Notes: a model not told the origin generated them from the letters alone. A DNA stretch of 64,000 bases from Thermodesulfobacteriota bacterium (GCA_035325995.1 DAOKYU010000011.1:20633-84632), one strand, 5' to 3'. Counted from the stretch's first letter, positions 1 to 13,371 are shown. Translations and numbers: made by a program.

Positions 1-2683
<2,683 letters not shown>

Positions 2684-2708
2684 ATACGCACGGGCAGAGG
2701 GACCGTGA

Positions 2709-3521
2709 ATGAAAATAGGCATAGCACTCGGAGGGGGAGGGGCAAAGGGATACGCGCACATAGGGGTGCTCGGAGCCTTCTCCGAAGCCGGCATAGAATT
2801 CGACGTAGTTTCGGGGACCAGCATAGGCGCTCTGGTCGGCGCCGTCTATGCGGCGGGGAAGCTGTCGCGCCTCGAGGACGTTTCGCTCAAATACGGCTTT
2901 AAGGATATCCCTTTCCTTCTCGGTCCGACATGGCCGGCGAGGGGCCTTTTCTCGGGAAACTACGTCGAGAGGCTCCTCGGCGAGATCGTCGGCATCGAGA
3001 ACATCGAAGACCTCGGGAAGCCGTTCGCGGCCGTTGCCGTGGACGTCGGCAGGGCCGAGACCGTAACCTTCATGAACGGGAGCCTCCGTACCGCCGTTCA
3101 CGCCAGCATGGCGATTCCCGGTCTCTTCACGCCCGTCCCTCACGGGGATATGCTTCTAGTAGACGGAGGCGTTCTCGAGCCCGTTCCGGTGAAGGTACTT
3201 AAGGAGCTCGGCGCGGACATGGTCGTTGCGATAGATCTCCTGAGCAATTTTTCCGAGGACTGCGCAGTGGCGGACTTTTCTCTCGTGGATATCGTTCAGA
3301 GGAGCTCTATAATAGCCCAGAGAAGGCTTACGGAATACAGCTTCAGGGAATGCCCTCCGGACGTCGTCGTGTCCCCGTGTCTCTTGAGTGTGAAGGTGCT
3401 CGATTTCCACAGGGGCCGCTCGATAATCGAAATCGGCAGGGAAGCGGCCCAAAGCGCCGTCCCCGGGCTGAAGCGGCTTATGTCCGAATTCGAAAAGCGG
3501 AGCGCGGACCGCCCCGCCTGA
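2709..3521 (+). CDS. Patatin-like phospholipase (RssA/NTE-type)
   Basis: A 270-residue cytoplasmic serine lipase/esterase of the bacterial patatin family. It begins with the glycine-rich oxyanion motif GGGGAKG (residues 8-14), has the nucleophile elbow GTSIG (S38) and the catalytic-dyad DGG (D152), in the order and spacing expected for the family. No signal peptide or membrane segment is seen. It starts 25 bases after metX and may be read from the same transcript. The natural substrate is unknown; family members hydrolyse phospholipid or lysophospholipid acyl groups. Confidence 0.88.
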   Translation: MKIGIALGGGGAKGYAHIGVLGAFSEAGIEFDVVSGTSIGALVGAVYAAGKLSRLEDVSLKYGFKDIPFLLGPTWPARGLFSGNYVERLLGEIVGIENIEDLGKPFAAVAVDVGRAETVTFMNGSLRTAVHASMAIPGLFTPVPHGDMLLVDGGVLEPVPVKVLKELGADMVVAIDLLSNFSEDCAVADFSLVDIVQRSSIIAQRRLTEYSFRECPPDVVVSPCLLSVKVLDFHRGRSIIEIGREAAQSAVPGLKRLMSEFEKRSADRPA

Positions 3522-3532
3522 AGGCTCGGGCT

Positions 3533-4486
3533 TTATTCCCCCTGGCTTTCGAGGAATCTTTCGGCGTCGATTGCGGCCATGCAGCCCGAGCCGGCGGCCG
3601 TTATCGCCTGGCGGTACTTGTTATCGCGCACGTCGCCCGCAGCGAAGACGCCCGGCACGTTGGTTTCGGTCGAGCCTTCTTTGGTGATGAGGTACCCGAC
3701 CTCGTCCATGTCGAGCTTCCCCCTGAATATAGACGTGTTGGGCGTATGGCCGATGGCTATGAATATACCGTCTATATCCTTCGTGGTTGTCTCTCCGGTT
3801 TTAGTGTCCCTGAGGACTACGCCCTTTACGCCGCTCTCCACGTCTCCCAGTATCTCCTCTATCTCGGCATTCCAGATGAAATCCACCTTCGGGTTCTTGA
3901 ACGCCCTGTCCTGCATTATCTTCGAGGCCCTCAGCTGGTCCCTCCTGTGTACGATGTTCACCCTGGAGGCGAACTTCGTAAGGAACGTTCCTTCCTCGAC
4001 GGCGCTGTCCCCGCCGCCGACTACTATTATTTCCTTGCCCCTGTAGAAAAACCCGTCGCAGGTCGCGCACGTCGATACGCCCCTTCCGAGGAGGAGTTTT
4101 TCGGACGCTATGCCGAGCATTCTGGCTGACGCCCCCGAGGCGACTATGAAAGTTTCGGCCTCGAACGTCATGTCACCGGACACGACCTTGAACGGCCTTT
4201 CGCTGAAATCGACGGAGTCTATTCTTTCGCGAAGGCACGTAGCCCCGAACCTCTCGGCCTGCTGCCTCATGGCGTTCATGAGCGCCGGGCCCTGTATGCC
4301 CTCGGGAAACCCCGGAAAGTTTTCCACGTCGGTCGTGAGCGTCAATTGCCCCCCGGCTTCGAGCCCCTCGAAGACGAGCGGCTCGAGATTGGCCCTCGCC
4401 GTGTATATGGCGGCCGTCAGCCCGGCCGGTCCCGAACCCATTATTACTACCTTCTGTTTCTTTGTAAGAGCGCTTTTGTCTATCAT
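3533..4486 (-). CDS. trxB: Thioredoxin reductase
   Basis: FAD- and NADPH-dependent flavoenzyme of 317 residues that reduces thioredoxin. The sequence shows the FAD-binding GSGPAG (residues 17-22), the NADPH-binding GGGDSA (157-162), the redox-active CATC disulfide (140-143), and a C-terminal GxFAAGDVRD motif that closes the FAD site. The length is standard for the low-molecular-weight bacterial type. The gene is convergent with the patatin gene, with 11 bases between the stops. A ferredoxin-NADP reductase-like relative would lack the CxxC, so the call is firm. Confidence 0.95.
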   Translation of the reverse strand: MIDKSALTKKQKVVIMGSGPAGLTAAIYTARANLEPLVFEGLEAGGQLTLTTDVENFPGFPEGIQGPALMNAMRQQAERFGATCLRERIDSVDFSERPFKVVSGDMTFEAETFIVASGASARMLGIASEKLLLGRGVSTCATCDGFFYRGKEIIVVGGGDSAVEEGTFLTKFASRVNIVHRRDQLRASKIMQDRAFKNPKVDFIWNAEIEEILGDVESGVKGVVLRDTKTGETTTKDIDGIFIAIGHTPNTSIFRGKLDMDEVGYLITKEGSTETNVPGVFAAGDVRDNKYRQAITAAGSGCMAAIDAERFLESQGE

Positions 4487-4690
4487 CCGTTACCTCGCTT
4501 TTCGTCCTGCCGGACTCAGCTTTATACTACATTTCGAAGGCGGTTTTTCAAGTACGAAACGGCTCCCCATACCGGTGTTCAGGATTAGATAACCGAAACC
4601 GGGCTATGGATTCAATGTCGCGGCCGGGGTTATAAGACGTTTCGGCAAACCACGCCCTCTGGTTATACTAATCAATACGGAGAGATCGCA

Positions 4691-5782
4691 ATGGAAAGTA
4701 AAGAGACTTTGAGCGAAGCCACCGGCGTCGCGGTCAATGCCGGCGGCAATGCCGCTATAATGCCCGGGGAGTACGGCGGCTGGCCCGGGGAATACGAGGC
4801 CGTAAGAAAGAAAGCGGGACTGCTCGACCTCTCCGCGAGGGGAAAGCTTCGCCTCGCCGGAAAGGAGCATCTCAAGTTTCTCCAGGGCATGCTGACGAAC
4901 GACGTCATGAAGCTCTCCGCGGGCGAGGGCGCATACGCTGCCGTTCTTACGGTCAAGGGAAGGATGCTTTCCGACATGCGCGTTTATAAAGACCTGGATT
5001 CCGTGCTCCTCGATCTCGAGCCCGGTCTTAACATGAAGGTTAGGGACCTGCTTCTGAAATACAGGCTCTCGTACAAAGCTACTGTGGACGACGTTACGGA
5101 GGAGCTCGCGCTCTTTTCCGTACAGGGGCCCGAATCGAAGAACGTCCTCGCCTCCGCCGGCATAACCGTCCCGGAAATAAAGGAGCACGGACATTTTAGA
5201 GACGCTATTGTCGGAGCGGAAGTCGTATGCGCCTCGGCCGACAGGACTGGTGAAGGAGGCTTCGATCTATATGTCCCTCAGGACCGCGCGGAAGAAGTGT
5301 GGAATTATCTTCTCGAAAAGGGAAAGGACTTCGGTCTGGAGCCCGTCGGCTCCCGGGCCCTCGACGTCCTCCGCGTGGAAGCCGGCATTCCAATGTACGG
5401 AAGGGACATGGACGAGGACACGATCCCTATCGAGGCGGGGATATGGAGCGCGCTCAGCTTCGAGAAGGGATGCTACATCGGGCAGGAGGTCGTGGCCCGA
5501 ATCAAGTGGCGGGGGCACGTGAACAGACACCTCTCGGGCATAGTTTTAGAAAAGGGCTATACCCCGTCTGCCGGTGACGAAATCTTCGGCGGCGGGAAAA
5601 AGATAGGCAGGATCACGAGCCCTGCCTTTTCACCCGCCCTCGGGCGTAATATCGCACTGGGATATGTAAGAAGAGAATTCGTCGAGCCCGGGACTGAAGT
5701 AGATATTTCCTCTCCCGAAGGCATACGGGGAAAAGGCACGGTAATGCCGCTCCCGTTTGTTCGACCGGCCCCCGGCGATTGA
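4691..5782 (+). CDS. ygfZ: YgfZ/GcvT-family folate-binding protein
   Basis: A 363-residue protein of the aminomethyltransferase fold. The YgfZ signature KGCYIGQE is at residues 259-266, which separates it from true GcvT of the glycine cleavage system. YgfZ proteins use tetrahydrofolate and support assembly or repair of certain Fe-S enzymes, including MiaB-type tRNA modification. No gcvH or gcvP lies nearby, which agrees with a YgfZ role. The start at 4691 is preceded by GGAGAG. It stands alone, between divergent trxB and the mreB leader. Confidence 0.88.
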   Translation: MESKETLSEATGVAVNAGGNAAIMPGEYGGWPGEYEAVRKKAGLLDLSARGKLRLAGKEHLKFLQGMLTNDVMKLSAGEGAYAAVLTVKGRMLSDMRVYKDLDSVLLDLEPGLNMKVRDLLLKYRLSYKATVDDVTEELALFSVQGPESKNVLASAGITVPEIKEHGHFRDAIVGAEVVCASADRTGEGGFDLYVPQDRAEEVWNYLLEKGKDFGLEPVGSRALDVLRVEAGIPMYGRDMDEDTIPIEAGIWSALSFEKGCYIGQEVVARIKWRGHVNRHLSGIVLEKGYTPSAGDEIFGGGKKIGRITSPAFSPALGRNIALGYVRREFVEPGTEVDISSPEGIRGKGTVMPLPFVRPAPGD

Positions 5783-5822
5783 GAAAAATCGGCTTTTTAT
5801 CTAAATTAACCCCCTATAATCC

Positions 5823-5850
5823 TTGATTTTATCTCCCCCTCTATTATAGT
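5823..5850 (+). promoter_or_regulatory. Candidate sigma70-type promoter for the mre operon
   Basis: TTGATT (5823-5828) and TATAGT (5845-5850) are separated by 16 bases in the AT-rich 189-base gap before mreB. A second TATAAT lies at 5815-5820 without a clear -35 box. A 7-bp inverted repeat, AGATACT/AGTATCT, follows in the leader at 5879-5907. Position and AT content support a promoter here, but the exact boxes are uncertain. Confidence 0.35.
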
Positions 5851-5953
5851 ATCAGTTTAAGGTTATTTTTGTGTTTTCAGATACTTAAGGCGCGACGTTG
5901 AGTATCTTTTCTAATCTCTAGTAACGTTTTACTAATTTCTATTTTATAATTAG

Positions 5954-7015
<1,062 letters not shown>

Positions 7016-7065
7016 AGCGCGGCACAGCCGCGAGGCCAAGAGACTTCAGTTGTTAGCGTGTACAA

Positions 7066-7893
7066 ATGGGCTTCCTGAAACGCCGTACAATTTTCATAGT
7101 TATCGTTCTACTACTCATAGCGATACAGCTGTTCTCTCTTAACCTGGAAAAACGGGAAAAGCAGACGCCCGCGGCGAGATTCGTGCTGACGCTCACCTAC
7201 TATCCGCAAAAATTCGTATCCTCCGTCGCGGGCGCTATGTCCGGCGTCTGGAACGATTACATTCACCTCGTGAATTTAAGGGAGGAGAACATACGTCTCA
7301 AGGAGGAAATCGGCCGCCTCCGCCGCGAGAAGTTCGAGCTCTCCGAAGCCGGCATACAGAACGCGAGGCTTAAAAAGCTTCTCGAGTTCAGGGAGGAGGG
7401 CCCTTATCCCGCCGTACCGGCCAACGTAATCGGCGCGAGCCCGTCGATACTCCGCTCGCAGGTGATAATTGTGGACAAGGGCACGAGGGACGGCGTGACC
7501 GAGGGCATGCCGGTAGCCTCCTTCGACGGCGTCGTCGGCAGGATACTTCTGGCCGGCGACAGGAGCTCCGAAGTGCTCCTTATTACGGACCCCGTGAGCG
7601 CCGTTGACGCCTACATACACAGGACGCGCGCCCGCGGGATAGTAAAGGGCACCGGGACGGGGTGCGAGATGGATTATATAGAAAAGAAGTCGGACGTGAG
7701 CGAAGGGGACAAGGTGATATCGTCGGGGAAGGACGGCTTTTTCCCGAAGGGCGTCGTTATAGGGACGGTCACGGGCATAGAATCCAAGGGCAGCTTCATC
7801 AACGCCGAAATCTCACCGCACGTACACCTGAACTCGCTCGAAGAGGTGCTGATAATTCAAAAACCCGTAAACAGCCTGGTGCTAAATGAATAG
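7066..7893 (+). CDS. mreC: Rod shape-determining protein MreC
   Basis: A 275-residue bitopic inner-membrane protein that links MreB to PBP2 in the periplasm. It has one N-terminal membrane anchor (about residues 8-26), then a predicted coiled coil rich in E, L, K and R (about 65-100), then the beta-barrel region with the conserved DKGxxDGV pattern. It lies 50 bases behind mreB, and its stop overlaps the mreD start by eight bases. Order and size are typical of mreBCD. Confidence 0.93.
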   Translation: MGFLKRRTIFIVIVLLLIAIQLFSLNLEKREKQTPAARFVLTLTYYPQKFVSSVAGAMSGVWNDYIHLVNLREENIRLKEEIGRLRREKFELSEAGIQNARLKKLLEFREEGPYPAVPANVIGASPSILRSQVIIVDKGTRDGVTEGMPVASFDGVVGRILLAGDRSSEVLLITDPVSAVDAYIHRTRARGIVKGTGTGCEMDYIEKKSDVSEGDKVISSGKDGFFPKGVVIGTVTGIESKGSFINAEISPHVHLNSLEEVLIIQKPVNSLVLNE

Positions 7894-8374
7894 CGCTCTT
7901 CTGATTCCGTTCCTCGCCGCGGTGTCGCTCGTCCTGATAACGCTTCAGTCGACGGTGCTGTCCCCGGCCGGCGGGCATATCTATCCCGACCTCAACCTCA
8001 TATTCATTGTATTCCTGGCGATATATTCCGAGGTAAGGGGCAGCTTGCTGATAGCCGCGGGAAACGGTTATCTCATGGACGTGCTGTCGGGGAACCTCCC
8101 CGGGACGTTCACGCTTTCGCGCCTGAGCGCGTACATTCTGGTCAAATCGAGCTCGAGCCACGTGTATCTCAAAAAGTATCTGGTTCAGGGGCTCGTCATA
8201 TTCGGGAGCACCGTTTTTACGTGGCTGTTCATAATGACTATAATAGTAGTCAGGGGAGAGTCCGGTTTAAGGCTGCCGCTCGGTGAGATACTGCTCCGTG
8301 GCGTGGTGAACACCGCCGTCGGGGTGCCTCTTTTCTGGGCGGCTGGAAAGGCATATGCAAGACTTCAAAGGTAA
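7886..8374 (+). CDS. mreD: Rod shape-determining protein MreD
   Basis: A 162-residue hydrophobic inner-membrane protein with about five membrane segments, the size and topology of MreD. Sequence conservation in this family is low, so the call rests on position between mreC and mrdA, hydrophobicity and the conserved pattern of Asp/Asn after the second segment (YPDLNLIFIVFLAI). It overlaps mreC by eight bases and mrdA by twenty, which implies coupled translation. Confidence 0.88.
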   Translation: MNSALLIPFLAAVSLVLITLQSTVLSPAGGHIYPDLNLIFIVFLAIYSEVRGSLLIAAGNGYLMDVLSGNLPGTFTLSRLSAYILVKSSSSHVYLKKYLVQGLVIFGSTVFTWLFIMTIIVVRGESGLRLPLGEILLRGVVNTAVGVPLFWAAGKAYARLQR

Positions 8375-10163
8375 GCTCGTCATATCGACGATAATCCTTT
8401 GCGTGGCGTTTGTTGCGCTTGTATCGAGGCTCTGGTTTCTCCAGGTCATAAAGGGCGACGAGTTCGAGAGCTTCTCGGTCGGTAACAGGGTCAGGATCGA
8501 AAGGGTCCCCGCCCCCAGGGGGAGGGTGCTCGACCGCTACGGCCGCGAGCTCGTCGTGAACCGCCCGTCGTTCGATATATCCGTCCTTCCCAAGGACGTC
8601 GAGGATATACAGTCCCTTAGCGATAATCTATCCCTCATACTCGGCCTCGAAAGCCCGAAGGTGCGTGACAAGATCCTCCAGGCTACGAGGAAGAACAGGT
8701 TCAAGGCAGTCACCATCGCGCAGGACATCGACCGCGACCAGCTTGCCGTGATAGAGGCGCGGAGAAGCTCGCTTCCCGGGCTAATGATCGAAGTTAATAA
8801 TCTACGCCAGTATCCGCACGGCGTCCTCGGCGCGTCGTTCCTCGGGTACATAGGAAAGGTGAGCGAAGAGGAGCTGAACGCCAACCCCGAGCTCAACTGG
8901 AACGGCCTCGTCGGAAAGAGCGGCGTCGAAAAGACATGGGAGAATTCTCTCAGGGGAGAGGACGGCTTCGTCCAGAAAGTGACGGACGCCCTCGGAAGGG
9001 AAGTGCACTCCGATCTCTTCAGGAAGGATCTCGTCAACAAGAACAGCGTGCCGGGAAAAGACGTCGTCCTGTCGATAGACATGGACCTCCAGACGGCGGC
9101 CGAAGAGGCGCTCGGTGAAGAGTTCGGGGCGATAGTCGTTATCGACGTAAGGAACGGCGACGTGCTGGCGATGGCGAGCAGGCCGACGTTCGACCCCGCG
9201 GATTTCATCAAGGGAATCGACGCCAAGAAATGGGCCGAGCTCCTTAACGACAAAAACTATCCTCTCGTAAACAGAGCGACGCAGGGCCTTTACGCACCGG
9301 GCTCGGTGTTCAAAATGGTTCCGCTCGCGGCGGCGATGAAAGAAGGGGTCATCGATCCGGACATGAGGTTTAATTGCCCCGGCTCGTACAGGCTCGGCAC
9401 GCATACGTACAGGTGCTGGAAGAGGGGAGGGCATGGATCGATGAACATGAGGCAGGCGCTGGTTCATTCCTGCGACGTGTATTTCTACAAGCTCGCGGAG
9501 AAACTCGGCATAGACAAATTCTCGAAGTACATGACCGCGTTCGGATTCGGTCAGCCTACGGGCATAGGCATCGAGGAAAGGGCCGGGGTCGCTCCCAGCA
9601 GGGAATGGAAGCTCGAAAGATTCAAGAAGCCCTGGTATAAGGGTGAAACCATAGTCTCCGCAATCGGACAGGGGTATGTCAGCGCGACCCCTCTTCAGGT
9701 CGCCATGATGACGGCGGCCATAGCCAACGGAGGGACGCTGTTTACGCCGAGGCTCGTCATAAAGGAAGTCGCTTTCAGCGGGGAAACCGCTGTCAACACG
9801 GTCCCGCCGCACGGCCGTCTTCCGGTGGAGGGCAGCACGCTGGCGCTCATAAGGGAGGCCATGACCGGCGTCGTGAACGACCCGGGAGGGACCGGGAAGG
9901 GGGCCCGCCTCAAGGATATCGAAGTCGCGGGCAAGACCGGTACGGCACAGGTGATTTCGCTCGGTTCGCAGACGGATGCGAAAAAACACATGGACCATGC
10001 ATGGTTCACCTCTTTCGCCCCGGCGGACAAGCCCGAGATAGCCGTTTCCGTGGTCGTCGAGCACGGGGGCAAAGGCGGCGCGGTCGCGGCCCCGCTGGCG
10101 AAGAAGATCATAGAGTATTATTTCGACCTCAAGAAGGAGAGAGACGCCGATGATAATGTTTGA
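8355..10163 (+). CDS. mrdA: Penicillin-binding protein 2, elongation transpeptidase
   Basis: Class B penicillin-binding protein of 602 residues that cross-links peptidoglycan during lateral growth. One N-terminal membrane anchor (about residues 7-27) precedes the pedestal domain, which starts with the RGRVLDRYG motif. The transpeptidase domain has SVFK with nucleophile S317, SCD at 372-374 and KTGT at 527-530. The SxD in the second motif is normal for PBP2. The gene sits between mreD and rodA and overlaps both. PBP3/FtsI is unlikely because of the mre-rodA context. Confidence 0.95.
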   Translation: MQDFKGKLVISTIILCVAFVALVSRLWFLQVIKGDEFESFSVGNRVRIERVPAPRGRVLDRYGRELVVNRPSFDISVLPKDVEDIQSLSDNLSLILGLESPKVRDKILQATRKNRFKAVTIAQDIDRDQLAVIEARRSSLPGLMIEVNNLRQYPHGVLGASFLGYIGKVSEEELNANPELNWNGLVGKSGVEKTWENSLRGEDGFVQKVTDALGREVHSDLFRKDLVNKNSVPGKDVVLSIDMDLQTAAEEALGEEFGAIVVIDVRNGDVLAMASRPTFDPADFIKGIDAKKWAELLNDKNYPLVNRATQGLYAPGSVFKMVPLAAAMKEGVIDPDMRFNCPGSYRLGTHTYRCWKRGGHGSMNMRQALVHSCDVYFYKLAEKLGIDKFSKYMTAFGFGQPTGIGIEERAGVAPSREWKLERFKKPWYKGETIVSAIGQGYVSATPLQVAMMTAAIANGGTLFTPRLVIKEVAFSGETAVNTVPPHGRLPVEGSTLALIREAMTGVVNDPGGTGKGARLKDIEVAGKTGTAQVISLGSQTDAKKHMDHAWFTSFAPADKPEIAVSVVVEHGGKGGAVAAPLAKKIIEYYFDLKKERDADDNV

Positions 10164-11274
10164 CAGGCGGCTCCTCTACAGCTTCGGATGGTCGCTCTTT
10201 TTCATGACGATCGCTTTCGCGGCGCTGGCGCTCCTCAACCTTTACAGCGCGTCCTATCAAACGGGCCTCGTATACTTCAAGAAGCAGGCTATATGGCTTT
10301 CCATCGGCGTGGTCGTAATGGTGCTCGTCTCTTTTATAAACAACAAGCTGATAAAGAGATACTCGCTTCACATCTACGGCGCGTCGATATTCCTTTTGAT
10401 TTTTGTGCTTATATTCGGAAAGGAAGTGGCGGGGTCCAAGAGCTGGATAATGCTGGGGCCCTTCGCGAGCATCCAGCCGTCCGAGCTCGCGAAGATACCC
10501 GTCGTGCTGGCGCTCGCAAGATTCTACGACAGAGACTACGAGGGCTTCCCGTACGGCCTTCTCGATCTCGTAAAGCCCGTGCTTCTGGTCGCGCTGCCTC
10601 TCGTTCTCGTTATGCTTCAGCCTGACCTCGGCACGGGGCTGCTCATAATACTCATATCGGGCAGCATGATCCTCTTCATGGGGGTCAAAAAGATTACGCT
10701 CGCGATTATACTCGCCGTCGTCGTCGGGTTCTCCTATCCCGCGTGGCATTACTTCATGAAACCTTATCAGAAGAGCCGGATCATGACGTTTCTCGATCCG
10801 GCCCGCGACCCGCTCAACTCGGGCTATAACGCCATACAGTCCCAGATAGCCGTCGGCTCGGGCAAGTTTACCGGGAAGGGGTTCATGGCGGGCTCGCAGT
10901 CTCAGCTGAGGTTTATCCCGGCCCAGCAAACGGACTTCGCGTTTTCGGTTCTCGCCGAGGAGTGGGGGTTTGTCGGCGGCTTCTTCGCGCTCCTGCTCTA
11001 TTTTATGATAATCCTGTGGATACTGGATACCGCCAGCCGATCCAAGGACACATACTCGATCCTGGTCTGCTACGGTATCGCCGCGATGTTCTTCTGGCAT
11101 GCCGTCGTGAACGTCGGCATGGTTATAGGGCTTCTCCCGATCACAGGCGTGCCGCTCCTCATACTCAGCTACGGCGGCTCGTCGACGCTTACGGCGATGA
11201 TAGGGATAGGCATAGTCCTCGGGATAAGGATGCGGAAGTTCCCGATACCGGAAGCCGCCGTCGAGCTCAGGTAG
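10150..11274 (+). CDS. rodA: Peptidoglycan glycosyltransferase RodA
   Basis: SEDS-family polytopic membrane protein of 374 residues that polymerises lipid II together with PBP2. About ten membrane helices are visible. The family motifs include QPSELAK, LQPDLGT and the C-terminal LSYGGSS. It overlaps mrdA by 14 bases; an ATG six bases further in at 10156 is an equally possible start. It ends the mre operon and overlaps the convergent peptidase gene by eight bases. Confidence 0.95.
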   Translation: MIMFDRRLLYSFGWSLFFMTIAFAALALLNLYSASYQTGLVYFKKQAIWLSIGVVVMVLVSFINNKLIKRYSLHIYGASIFLLIFVLIFGKEVAGSKSWIMLGPFASIQPSELAKIPVVLALARFYDRDYEGFPYGLLDLVKPVLLVALPLVLVMLQPDLGTGLLIILISGSMILFMGVKKITLAIILAVVVGFSYPAWHYFMKPYQKSRIMTFLDPARDPLNSGYNAIQSQIAVGSGKFTGKGFMAGSQSQLRFIPAQQTDFAFSVLAEEWGFVGGFFALLLYFMIILWILDTASRSKDTYSILVCYGIAAMFFWHAVVNVGMVIGLLPITGVPLLILSYGGSSTLTAMIGIGIVLGIRMRKFPIPEAAVELR

Positions 11275-12238
11275 CTTCTTTCCCGTTAAGGTCGCCCGCG
11301 CTCGGGACGCCTCCCATACCCTTCGAAAGGCTGACGGCCCTCAGTATCGATTCCTCGACCAGCTCGGCCGCTACGATGCCGGAGACGTTGGCGTCGCCTT
11401 CCATTTCCCCGCAGGAGACCGCTATTACGACGTCGCCGTCGGCTACGGTGTGCGCCGGAGATATCACCCGCGATAGCCCAGTCTGTGCTATGCTGGCTAT
11501 CCTTCCGAGCTCTGACTTGGAAAACCTGGCGTTCACGGCGACGACGGCGAGCGTGGTGTTTTGCCCGCCGCCCGCACGGAACCTGACGCCTTCCTTGAAG
11601 AGATTCACGGTCCCGGTGAACTCCGCGCTCTCAGGGGTTTTTCGCACCCCGGCTATAATCCTGCCGTTCTGACGGGAGACGACGTCGCCGAACGCGTTCA
11701 CCACCGCGATGACACCTATTATAACCCCGTTGTCGAACCTGTAGGCGGCGGTCCCGAGCCCGCCCTTCGTCGCGTGCCTGAGGCCGAGGAGCTTTCCAAT
11801 GGTCGCGCCGGTCCCGGCCCCGACGCTTCCTTCCTCCACTCCGTCGTGCGAGGCGTTGAGGCAGGCCCTGTATCCCATTTCTGCGTCCGGCCTTATGTTC
11901 TTACCGATGCCGATGTCGAATATGACGGCGGTCGGCACTGACGGCACGACGAGGCCGTATCCGACGTCGAGCCCTATATGCCTCTCTTCGAGATACCTCA
12001 TCACGCCGCCGGCGGCGTCGAGCCCGAACGCGCTCCCGCCCGTAAGCAGCAGGCCGTGGATTTTGCCGAAAGTGCTGTGGGAGAGGAGGGGATCTATCTG
12101 CCTCGTGCTCGTGCCGCCGCCCCTCAGGTCTATGGCCCCCAGGGCCGGTTTGTCGAAGAGAAGCACGGTACATCCGGTTATGGCGTCGGGGTCCGACGCG
12201 TGGCCTGCCTTAAGGCCTGCTTGAGTAATCGATATCAT
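11267..12238 (-). CDS. P1 family peptidase (DmpA/S58-like)
   Basis: A 323-residue member of the N-terminal-nucleophile P1 family, which includes L-aminopeptidase D-Ala-esterase DmpA and beta-peptidyl aminopeptidases. These enzymes cleave themselves to expose a Ser/Thr nucleophile. The likely cleavage site is before T228 or T229 in GQNTTLAVVA. N-terminal family motifs GGGTSTRQ and GGSAFGLDAA are present. No signal peptide is seen, so it is probably cytoplasmic. The substrate cannot be told from sequence. It is convergent with rodA and appears to be a single gene. Confidence 0.85.
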   Translation of the reverse strand: MISITQAGLKAGHASDPDAITGCTVLLFDKPALGAIDLRGGGTSTRQIDPLLSHSTFGKIHGLLLTGGSAFGLDAAGGVMRYLEERHIGLDVGYGLVVPSVPTAVIFDIGIGKNIRPDAEMGYRACLNASHDGVEEGSVGAGTGATIGKLLGLRHATKGGLGTAAYRFDNGVIIGVIAVVNAFGDVVSRQNGRIIAGVRKTPESAEFTGTVNLFKEGVRFRAGGGQNTTLAVVAVNARFSKSELGRIASIAQTGLSRVISPAHTVADGDVVIAVSCGEMEGDANVSGIVAAELVEESILRAVSLSKGMGGVPSAGDLNGKEAT

Positions 12239-12307
12239 GATAATTATTCTAAGATCTAAACCACATAATTCAACGCGGCGGCCCCGGCGGCAGGGCGTAG
12301 CGTCAAC

Positions 12308-12335
12308 TTGACATGGAGAGAGAATAGGATAGAAT
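12308..12335 (+). promoter_or_regulatory. Sigma70-type promoter for the oxidase operon
   Basis: A perfect TTGACA (12308-12313) and a TAGAAT (12330-12335) are separated by 16 bases. Transcription would start near 12342, giving a leader of about 190 bases before the SCO1 gene. No other strong promoter is visible between 12239 and 12530, and the leader contains no gene I can support. Confidence 0.6.
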
Positions 12336-12530
12336 CTTCCACGTTTTCAGGTCGTTTTGGGAGTATTCTCTTGCGGATATTTTGTCCGTCGGAGTTGTAT
12401 TATAATGTCCTTCACTCACCTCATACTATGATTTAATATTTACAGCGGATTCAGGACTGAGTGAAACGGTTGTTGCAGCTATACGGTGTTTATGGGCAGG
12501 GTGAAGTGGTCATAAATGCGGTCATAAATA

Positions 12531-13367
12531 ATGTATACAAGGCAATTGAAAATTTACGTGCTGGCGGTTCTGGCGATCTTGCTGTGTGCCGATTTTGCGG
12601 CGGCCATCACGGATTCGAGGGACATAAAGAACGTCGGACTGGACGATAGGCTCGGCGACGTCATTCCCGAGGGCATTACCTTAAAGGATGAAAACGGTAA
12701 CGAAGTGGATTTCAGGGATGTTCTCTACAAGGACGGTCCCACGGTTCTTAGCCTCGTTTATTTCAACTGCCCGCGCGTCTGCACTTTCGTCTCCGATGGT
12801 CTGCTTCAGGTAGTAAACGAGCAGCAGGCTTTCACCGTGGGAAAGGATTTTAGAATCATAACAGTCAGCTTCGATCCGGACGACACTCCGGAGACGGCGT
12901 CCGAAAAGGGCGAAAGGTACAGGAAGAGCGTCCTTCGCGGCGAGCCCTCTTCGGGGGACTGGATGTTCCTCACCGGTGACGCGGACAACATAGCGAAATT
13001 GACTGGCGCCGTCGGTTTTAAATTCCTGGAGGACGGCGATGAGTTCGCCCATCCCTCGGCCATTATGATCCTCACGCCGGACGGGAGGATTTCTCGATAC
13101 CTAGAGGGCATTCAGTACGAGCCTCTCGATTTCAGGCTCTCTCTCGTGGAAGCGGCGAAAGGGCAGATCGGGACCTCCGGGATACTGAACAAGGTAATGC
13201 TTTTCTGCTACGAGTTCGACCCGATCGGGAAAAGGTACGCGCTCAAGGCCCTTAACGTAGTCAAGGCGGGAGGGGTCATCACCTTGCTGGCACTTTGCGG
13301 CGTGCTTACGTATTTCTGGAGGAGAGAGAAAAAGGACCCGAATAGGAGAATGGGAGGTTTAAAATAA
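12531..13367 (+). CDS. SCO1/SenC copper chaperone for cytochrome oxidase
   Basis: Membrane-anchored thioredoxin-fold protein of 278 residues that delivers copper to, or reduces, the CuA site of cytochrome oxidase subunit II. The N-terminus is a signal or anchor segment (about residues 6-25). The copper-binding CPRVC is at C80 and C84, in the typical YFNCPRVC context, and a conserved His follows in the HPSAIM segment. A second hydrophobic segment lies near the C-terminus (about 243-262), followed by basic residues, so the protein may be anchored at both ends. It directly precedes the CuA subunit gene with a four-base gap, which fits the assembly role. Confidence 0.9.
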   Translation: MYTRQLKIYVLAVLAILLCADFAAAITDSRDIKNVGLDDRLGDVIPEGITLKDENGNEVDFRDVLYKDGPTVLSLVYFNCPRVCTFVSDGLLQVVNEQQAFTVGKDFRIITVSFDPDDTPETASEKGERYRKSVLRGEPSSGDWMFLTGDADNIAKLTGAVGFKFLEDGDEFAHPSAIMILTPDGRISRYLEGIQYEPLDFRLSLVEAAKGQIGTSGILNKVMLFCYEFDPIGKRYALKALNVVKAGGVITLLALCGVLTYFWRREKKDPNRRMGGLK

Positions 13368-13371
13368 ACTT

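Noticed and set aside
8802..10064. A 420-codon minus-strand frame opposite mrdA
   Set aside because: Fully inside a clear PBP2 gene, with no ribosome site or family motif.
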